Below, in pieces: positions 59,351-64,000 of a stretch of DNA of 64,000 bases. The position numbers were made by a program, and so were the translations under genes. Below the pieces are notes generated by a model that worked only from the letters and a program-made list of their open reading frames with translations, was not told where the DNA came from and ran no database searches. Every line of letters starts with the position of its first letter. Position 1 is the stretch's first letter. Source of the stretch: Caldifarciminota bacterium (GTDB lineage: Bacteria; Hydrothermota; Tepidihabitantia; Tepidihabitantales; Tepidihabitantaceae); assembly GCA_026418295.1 (NCBI GenBank), contig JAOABP010000008.1, positions 1-64,000 of the forward strand. The letters run 5' to 3'.

Positions 59351-62300
59351 TCAGCGCTTGATCACCAGTTTCTGGGTTTCAACGCCACCGGGTGCAGTAA
59401 CCTTCACCAGGTATACTCCGCAGGCGAGCCGGCTCGCATCCCAGCGCAGCTCCAGCCTGCCCGGTTCCAGCTGCCGGTCAAGAAGACCGGCAACCTGCCG
59501 GCCGGTGATGTCATAGAGTGCAACCTGCACCCGTCCTGCCTGATTCAGGTTGTAACTCAGGTACAGCATTCCGGAAAGCGGATTGGGAACAATTCTGATA
59601 CCGGCAAATTCCGGACTCCGCTGACCCCCCTCCTCCGCCTGAATCCCGAGGTAGTTGTCATACCACGACTGGGCGCTGTCCGCATTGGCTTCAAAATCGG
59701 CGGCTGAGGTGCCACCGACAAAGGCGAATGCTACCCGCTGGCTCTCTCCCGGATTCAGACTGAACGGACCGGCTGAAACACCGATCGACCAGTCATAATT
59801 CCGGTTGGAGTTCCGCTGGACAATCGTGCCATTCAGAATCCGGAACTTCATCCCCTCGGTCATCGCCGAATCGGGATAAACATAGCGCGCATGGTCAATC
59901 GCACACAGGTTGGCAAAAGACTGCGGCTCAAGGATCTTCACCCCGACACAGGGGTTGGCGCTGGATGCGGAGCGCATGTAGCTGAACCGCTTGGTCTCAT
60001 TGCTTGTCACCGTATTCTGGGTCGGATCTGCTCCGACATCAAAGTCGGCAAAGATACCGGCATAAAGCCCGTTCACCGCACTTGAGCCCTGATTCTGAAT
60101 ATCATATACCAGCACGACAAAATCATCATAGCCGGGCTGTGCCGACATATAGCTGTTCTGGGTTATGCGCAGGTTCTTGGGGGTTGAATGGGCAGCATCA
60201 CTCAGGACCGCCCGGAACTGCTCGTCGCCCGACTGCGGCGGGAAGATCATCCGCACACTGTCCACGAGCCGGAAGTCGGTATTGATACTGGATGCCGGCC
60301 GGCCGTAGAACCGGTCCACGACATAACTCTCGCTGTTACCCACCAGCAGACTTGAATAGTAAAGGTGGCTGGCACTCGTCTTCGGGTAGCAGAACCCGGC
60401 ACCCAGATCCAGACTCGGCGGTTCGGTGAATCCGATTGAACCGAGCGCGGTTACGCTCAGTTTGCAGTTGCCGGTATCATGATTGACCCAGAGCTGTCCC
60501 GGCTGCTGCGGTGTCCCAACCGTCAGGCTGAATGTGGGATTCCAGCTGCCTTCGTTGCTGGTGATGTTGAGGGTGAAACTGACCTGACTGCCGGGCGGTG
60601 TTGAGGCGCTGGCGGTCAACCGGTAGCGGTCGCCCCGGGCGGTGTCATTTGCATTCAGCGTCCCGTAACTGGCGGTGGAATCGCTCATCGTGATATATCC
60701 TGAAGCGGTGCGCAGTCTGCCAGCAACATTTGTTGCCGGCGCACTGCCGATATTTTTCACCGTCACATAGAGATCAGCGGTCTCGCCCGGGTCGAGCTGA
60801 TTGTTGCCCCCGTCATCAACAAAGGTCCGGATGATCGTGATATACGGCTGAGGTGTGCCCGGCACCACCACCACCGTCTTCTCCACCGGCAGATACTGCT
60901 TGCGGCTGACCGTCAGATACATCGTCCCCGTGGTCAACGGATTGATGGTCACCGTCGCAATCCCGCTGCCGTTCGTATACCCGACCTCGTGCACCTCTCC
61001 CGGCTTGTAACAGCAGACCAGCGCGCCGACCACCGGCGAACCGCCACTCGTCACCGTCACCTGAAAACTCTGGGCACCGGTCGTCACCGTATCCCGGTTC
61101 TGGACGCTCATCGTGCCCGGCACTCCGTTCCACATCGGCAGTGCCGGATCTCCGAACAGATTCAGCTCATAATAACACCAGCGCCACACCGCCTGACTCT
61201 GGGCGATATAACCGTAGACACTCTTGCTTGAGCAGTGATTTCTGCCAATCTCCACCGTATCGCCGATGAAGTAATAGTCGTAGAAAATGCAGTCCAGTTT
61301 CTCACTCGGTCCCATGGTCGGCGGCGTGCCCCAGCCGTAACGGGAGTTCATGATTGTCGCCACCGCCCCGCCGTAAGCGTTGTTCATCAGCGCCTCAGCC
61401 AGACAGTCCTCAGCCTCAAAATTGCCCGAGATGCAGGCGATCGAATTCAGAATCACCGGCCGGGTCGAGTTGGTCTGACCGCTCGCAGTGCTGGTCGTAT
61501 AAATCGGGGTTCCGCTCTCAGTATAAAACCCGTAATCATCTCCGTGGGCAGCAGCATGGCAGAAATGATACCCCCGGTTGATTGAATCCCGCATCGGTGT
61601 GGTTGTGGTCGGATTGGCAATGTAGGCATCGGTCCAGCCGGATGGGGTCTTCGCTGCGATTGTCTCCGAGACCACCCGGCCCGAGTAGCCGGATGAGGAC
61701 CAGAGCATCACATAGGGCAGCAGCATCCGCTGGAGATAGTCGGTGGTCGGAGTCTTCTCATAAAACAGCGTCTTGCTGATAAAGGTGTTCACCTGAGTTG
61801 CATTGTCCACCGATGCCCGGCCGATGAACAGATCATAGAACAGATCCACCGTATCTCCGCTCATCTCGCCGAAGATGTTGTTCCGGTTGCCGTCCCAGGA
61901 CCACTGCAGGTCCGCATAATAGAGATCGGCCGGAATGTCATCGGTAGTAGTTCCGACCACACACCTTGCCCGGCGTGCCGGCACCAGTGAATTGTCTCCC
62001 GCCAGCAGGACATAGATCAGCCCGTGATTGGTCCAGTAATCAATAATGAAATTTCTGATCTTCTCCTGCAGGTCCCGTCCCGGATAACGGGCGCTGATCG
62101 AGTCGGTGCGGAAGATGCGGGTGTAGAGCCCCTTCTTCGTCCGCCAGTCGGCAAGCGACTGAAAAGTGCTCGCCAGCGATCCGCTGGTGATAATCGCATA
62201 GTCACAGTCCAGCTGGTCGGTCTGCCGGATTTCAGGTGCGAATCCGCCTACATCCTCCGGATTGACCACGACACTGCGCACCGCGGGCGCAAACGCCGCC

Positions 62301-62851
62301 AGCTGGCGCTCGGAAAGCCGCACCGGACTGACCGCCCCTTCCTGATAGCTGACCCTCACCTGCAGCCGCTTGTAAAGTGTCAGCCTGCCGCTTGCCGGCT
62401 CATACTGGAGGGGATAGACTCCAAAACCGCACACCCGCCAGCCCATCATCGCGCCGGTATAGCCGTTCCAGTCATAGACCCTGCCTGGAAACGGTTCACT
62501 GCGGGAATAAACCTCTGGGTCCGGCGGGACAAACCCGGGCTGGCTCTTTGATGACAGTACCACCGGCTCCTGTGCCGGATGAACACGGTAGGAACCGGCA
62601 AGCACCTCAACTTCAACCGGAATTACCTCGATCCCGGTTACTGTCGCATTTGCCGGAATGGCCAGATTCACCGGCACAACCGGCAGTGCCGGCCTGCCCG
62701 GTTCGGTGATTGAACCGGCATTTCTCAGCTGAACCACATCATAGCCGTTGGCACTGGTAATGATCAGCTCAGTTGGACTGAACTCCAGTGTCTTCGTAAT
62801 CGTGCCGGCAAAAAGGAAAACCGGCACCAGCAGTACCGCATACCTTTTCAT
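59351..62851 (-). CDS. Secreted gingipain-like C25 protease with sorting domain
   Basis: An 1166-residue cysteine protease. Signal peptide about 1-16; propeptide to about 215; C25 catalytic region (about 215-560) with the likely His436 (AAAHGDDYGF) and Cys473 (SIACISGNFE), spaced as in gingipains. Then an FN3/NEW-like beta region (about 575-780; DDGGNNQLDPGETADLYVTV), a further extracellular region with FADFDVG (about 830-1075), and a sorting domain with IVPNPLSG, LYDITGRQVA and GVYLVKV, ending LVIKR. The C25 family also includes PorU, the sortase of type IX secretion; this one looks like a substrate protease rather than PorU. RBS AAGGAG. Confidence 0.92.
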   Translation of the reverse strand: MKRYAVLLVPVFLFAGTITKTLEFSPTELIITSANGYDVVQLRNAGSITEPGRPALPVVPVNLAIPANATVTGIEVIPVEVEVLAGSYRVHPAQEPVVLSSKSQPGFVPPDPEVYSRSEPFPGRVYDWNGYTGAMMGWRVCGFGVYPLQYEPASGRLTLYKRLQVRVSYQEGAVSPVRLSERQLAAFAPAVRSVVVNPEDVGGFAPEIRQTDQLDCDYAIITSGSLASTFQSLADWRTKKGLYTRIFRTDSISARYPGRDLQEKIRNFIIDYWTNHGLIYVLLAGDNSLVPARRARCVVGTTTDDIPADLYYADLQWSWDGNRNNIFGEMSGDTVDLFYDLFIGRASVDNATQVNTFISKTLFYEKTPTTDYLQRMLLPYVMLWSSSGYSGRVVSETIAAKTPSGWTDAYIANPTTTTPMRDSINRGYHFCHAAAHGDDYGFYTESGTPIYTTSTASGQTNSTRPVILNSIACISGNFEAEDCLAEALMNNAYGGAVATIMNSRYGWGTPPTMGPSEKLDCIFYDYYFIGDTVEIGRNHCSSKSVYGYIAQSQAVWRWCYYELNLFGDPALPMWNGVPGTMSVQNRDTVTTGAQSFQVTVTSGGSPVVGALVCCYKPGEVHEVGYTNGSGIATVTINPLTTGTMYLTVSRKQYLPVEKTVVVVPGTPQPYITIIRTFVDDGGNNQLDPGETADLYVTVKNIGSAPATNVAGRLRTASGYITMSDSTASYGTLNANDTARGDRYRLTASASTPPGSQVSFTLNITSNEGSWNPTFSLTVGTPQQPGQLWVNHDTGNCKLSVTALGSIGFTEPPSLDLGAGFCYPKTSASHLYYSSLLVGNSESYVVDRFYGRPASSINTDFRLVDSVRMIFPPQSGDEQFRAVLSDAAHSTPKNLRITQNSYMSAQPGYDDFVVLVYDIQNQGSSAVNGLYAGIFADFDVGADPTQNTVTSNETKRFSYMRSASSANPCVGVKILEPQSFANLCAIDHARYVYPDSAMTEGMKFRILNGTIVQRNSNRNYDWSIGVSAGPFSLNPGESQRVAFAFVGGTSAADFEANADSAQSWYDNYLGIQAEEGGQRSPEFAGIRIVPNPLSGMLYLSYNLNQAGRVQVALYDITGRQVAGLLDRQLEPGRLELRWDASRLACGVYLVKVTAPGGVETQKLVIKR

Positions 62852-62861
62852 TCTGCACTCC

Positions 62862-63275
62862 TTACGGTTGACTTAAATTGCCAAAGAAAAATCTGATTTC
62901 CCGCTCCACATCCTCAGCCGGATTGGCAGCATGGACCGCATTCTGCCGGACCGAAGAGCCGAACCGCTGCCGGAGTGTGCCGTCAGCCGCCCTTGCCGGA
63001 TCGGTCGCACCGGCAAGCTCCCTTACCCGCTGCCGGGCGTTCTCACCCTCAACCAGCAGGGCAACCACCGGACCGGAAATGATGAACTCCACCAGCCCGG
63101 CAAAAAACTCCTTGCCCCGGTGGATGGCATAGAACTCCTCTGCCTCAGTTCGGGAGAGCCGGCGCATCACCAGACCGGCGATCTTCAGTCCGGCGCGCTC
63201 AATCGTGGTGATGATCTCACCGATCACCCCCCTTGCCACCGCATCCGGCTTGATCACGAGCAGCGTCTGCTCCAC
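62862..63275 (-). CDS. ndk: Nucleoside diphosphate kinase
   Basis: A 137-residue NDK that balances NTP and dNTP pools by phosphate transfer through a His. Start GTG at 63275, giving the usual VEQTLLVIKPDAV opening; the longer frame to 63377 is not supported. Family motifs: LLVIKPDAVARGVIGEI, SGPVVALLVEGENA, and the active-site region RQNAVHAANPAEDVEREIRFF with the catalytic His (E. coli-type NAVHGSDS). Stop is 10 bp before the C25 protease gene, which has its own Shine-Dalgarno. Confidence 0.96.
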   Translation of the reverse strand: MEQTLLVIKPDAVARGVIGEIITTIERAGLKIAGLVMRRLSRTEAEEFYAIHRGKEFFAGLVEFIISGPVVALLVEGENARQRVRELAGATDPARAADGTLRQRFGSSVRQNAVHAANPAEDVEREIRFFFGNLSQP

Positions 63276-63283
63276 AAATAGAA

Positions 63284-63311
63284 ATTTTAACCGGTGGTAA
63301 ACAGAAGTCAA
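63284..63311 (-). promoter_or_regulatory. Leaderless promoter of ndk
   Basis: Minus strand: TTGACT (63311-63306), 16-bp spacer, TAAAAT (63289-63284), eight bases to the GTG. No Shine-Dalgarno. Confidence 0.65.
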
Positions 63312-63606
63312 TTGCATAAACCCACCTGCCGGAAAAGCCCATCTACAGTTAGAGTCAGTTCCAGCGTCTGATTTCACACCCTCCTGATGGCAAAAACTGG
63401 CACCTTTCAGTTAAATTTTGAATCTGCTGACAGTTAGTAACTCGATCGCCGCTGGCGGCCAGGCCCGGGGGCAGTTCCCCTTACCCTACCCGCTCCGGTA
63501 TAATATCCGGTTGTACCTAATGATTAATGACATCCGGAGCTGTGTCAGGTGACGCTGGTTTATCCCAGCAGCTGGAATCACTTGTGGCATCCCGACCGCT
63601 CCTGCT
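63312..63606. other. Gene-free spacer between ndk and the right-edge gene
   Basis: About 295 bp with no convincing gene. It includes GGGGCAGTTCCCC near 63470, also found in similar form near 31629, a TATAAT-like string at about 63499, and a CCAGCAGCTGG palindrome at about 63566-63576. No recognised RNA or repeat family. Confidence 0.45.
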
Positions 63607-63634
63607 TGACAGGTTTTAACTGAAGATTATGCTT
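63607..63634 (+). promoter_or_regulatory. Possible leaderless promoter of the right-edge gene
   Basis: TTGACA (63607-63612), 16-bp spacer, TATGCT (63629-63634), five bases to the ATG at 63640. The -10 is imperfect. Confidence 0.5.
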
Positions 63635-63639
63635 GACTA

Positions 63640-64000
63640 TGGTCTGTGTCTATGAGGATGAGAACTGGGGTAATTTCTATCCACTGATTCAGCTCCGGCC
63701 TGTCTTTGACCTGCTGTTCGGCTGCCGGACTCTCTTGGAGAAGCTGCGCCGCCGCTACCCGAAGGAAAGCTTCAACCTCTGGGTCCGGGATGAGCTCGCC
63801 GAACTGGTGCAGGAACAGCATCCCGACTGCCTGGTCAACCAGCCGGTCCAGCCACCAGTGCTGTTTATCTCCGCAAGTGCGGTCCTGCTGGAAAAAATGC
63901 CGGTCAGCGGTCCGGAGGAGCTGTTTGTTGCCGAAAAACGCATCGCCGGTTTCCGGCTCAGTCAGCCCCGCTCCTGGAAACCGGGCTTTTTGGGCCGGGT
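63640..64000 (+). CDS. GlmU-like sugar-phosphate nucleotidyltransferase, 5' part
   Basis: Only the first 120 residues are present; the frame runs off the right edge. It opens VCVYEDENWGNFYPLIQLRPVFDLLFGCRTLLEKL, matching the N-terminal domain of the putative sugar nucleotidyltransferase (GlmU-like) family typical of FCB-group bacteria, followed by LWVRDELAELV and SASAVLLEKMP. These proteins end in left-handed beta-helix repeats, which would lie beyond the window. Start ATG at 63640; an ATG at 63630 is in another, short frame. Confidence 0.72.

Overview
The window looks like a chromosome segment of a moderately GC-rich, uncultured bacterium of the wider FCB/WOR-3 (Stahlbacteria-like) neighbourhood. 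This placement is inferred from four things: a Gram-negative-type envelope (lipoproteins, a beta-barrel protein, a PpiD-like chaperone); many large secreted proteins ending in a Por/type IX-like C-terminal sorting domain; long beta-propeller and CARDB-type surface proteins; and an anaerobe-style gene set (class III ribonucleotide reductase, Fe-S fumarase, soluble-looking fumarate reductase). No rRNA is present, so the taxonomy stays tentative.

Layout. 1-11.2 kb: surface and secreted proteins (two large modular minus-strand proteins sharing a C-terminal module, an SBBP-type propeller, two small paralogous secreted proteins, a lipoprotein), with hairpin-type dispersed repeats. 11.3-14.7 kb: an orphan small gene, then ribBA-ribH-nusB-phosphoesterase. 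14.75-17.4 kb: a secreted subtilisin. 17.6-24.3 kb (minus): PEGA protein, AmrS-type radical SAM enzyme, DUF362/ferredoxin protein, scpA, DUF488, nadA, then a beta-barrel protein, a lipoprotein and a methyltransferase. 24.4-27.3 kb: pilB and pilC. 27.4-31.4 kb (minus): gyrB, a DciA-like gene and a secreted propeller protein. 31.7-36.5 kb: rpmA, a UPF0173 hydrolase, two-subunit fumarase, and fumarate reductase/succinate dehydrogenase Fe-S and flavoprotein subunits. 36.48-36.91 kb: five tRNA genes. 36.96-42.8 kb: a PpiD-like chaperone, then a divergent radical SAM-DUF2344 protein and RNase G/E. 42.8-47.2 kb (minus): nrdR-nrdD-DUF167 and thiL, separated by an AT-rich island with two perfect DnaA boxes. 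47.3-59.3 kb (plus): yjbQ, a class V aminotransferase, a subtilisin, an ornithine aminotransferase, folP, cdaA, a DUF2723/TPR membrane protein, hypA and a VCBS-type secreted protein. 59.35-63.3 kb (minus): a gingipain-like C25 protease and ndk. Right edge: start of a GlmU-like nucleotidyltransferase.

The most striking pattern is in how genes start. Promoters are easy to read (TTGACA-like, 16-18 bp, TATAAT-like). They fall into two classes. At least twelve genes, mostly housekeeping (ribBA, gyrB, dciA, nrdR, thiL, yjbQ, ndk, the PpiD-like gene, the radical SAM gene and others), have the -10 box only 4-13 nt before the start codon and no Shine-Dalgarno, so they should give leaderless mRNAs. The secreted-protein genes, rpmA, pilB and the ornithine aminotransferase gene have strong GGAGG-type sites, and four large secreted-protein genes have leaders of roughly 65-125 nt. 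The second notable signal is a Shine-Dalgarno-free nrdR-nrdD promoter with an NrdR-box-like palindrome in its spacer, next to a DnaA-box pair in an AT-rich island.
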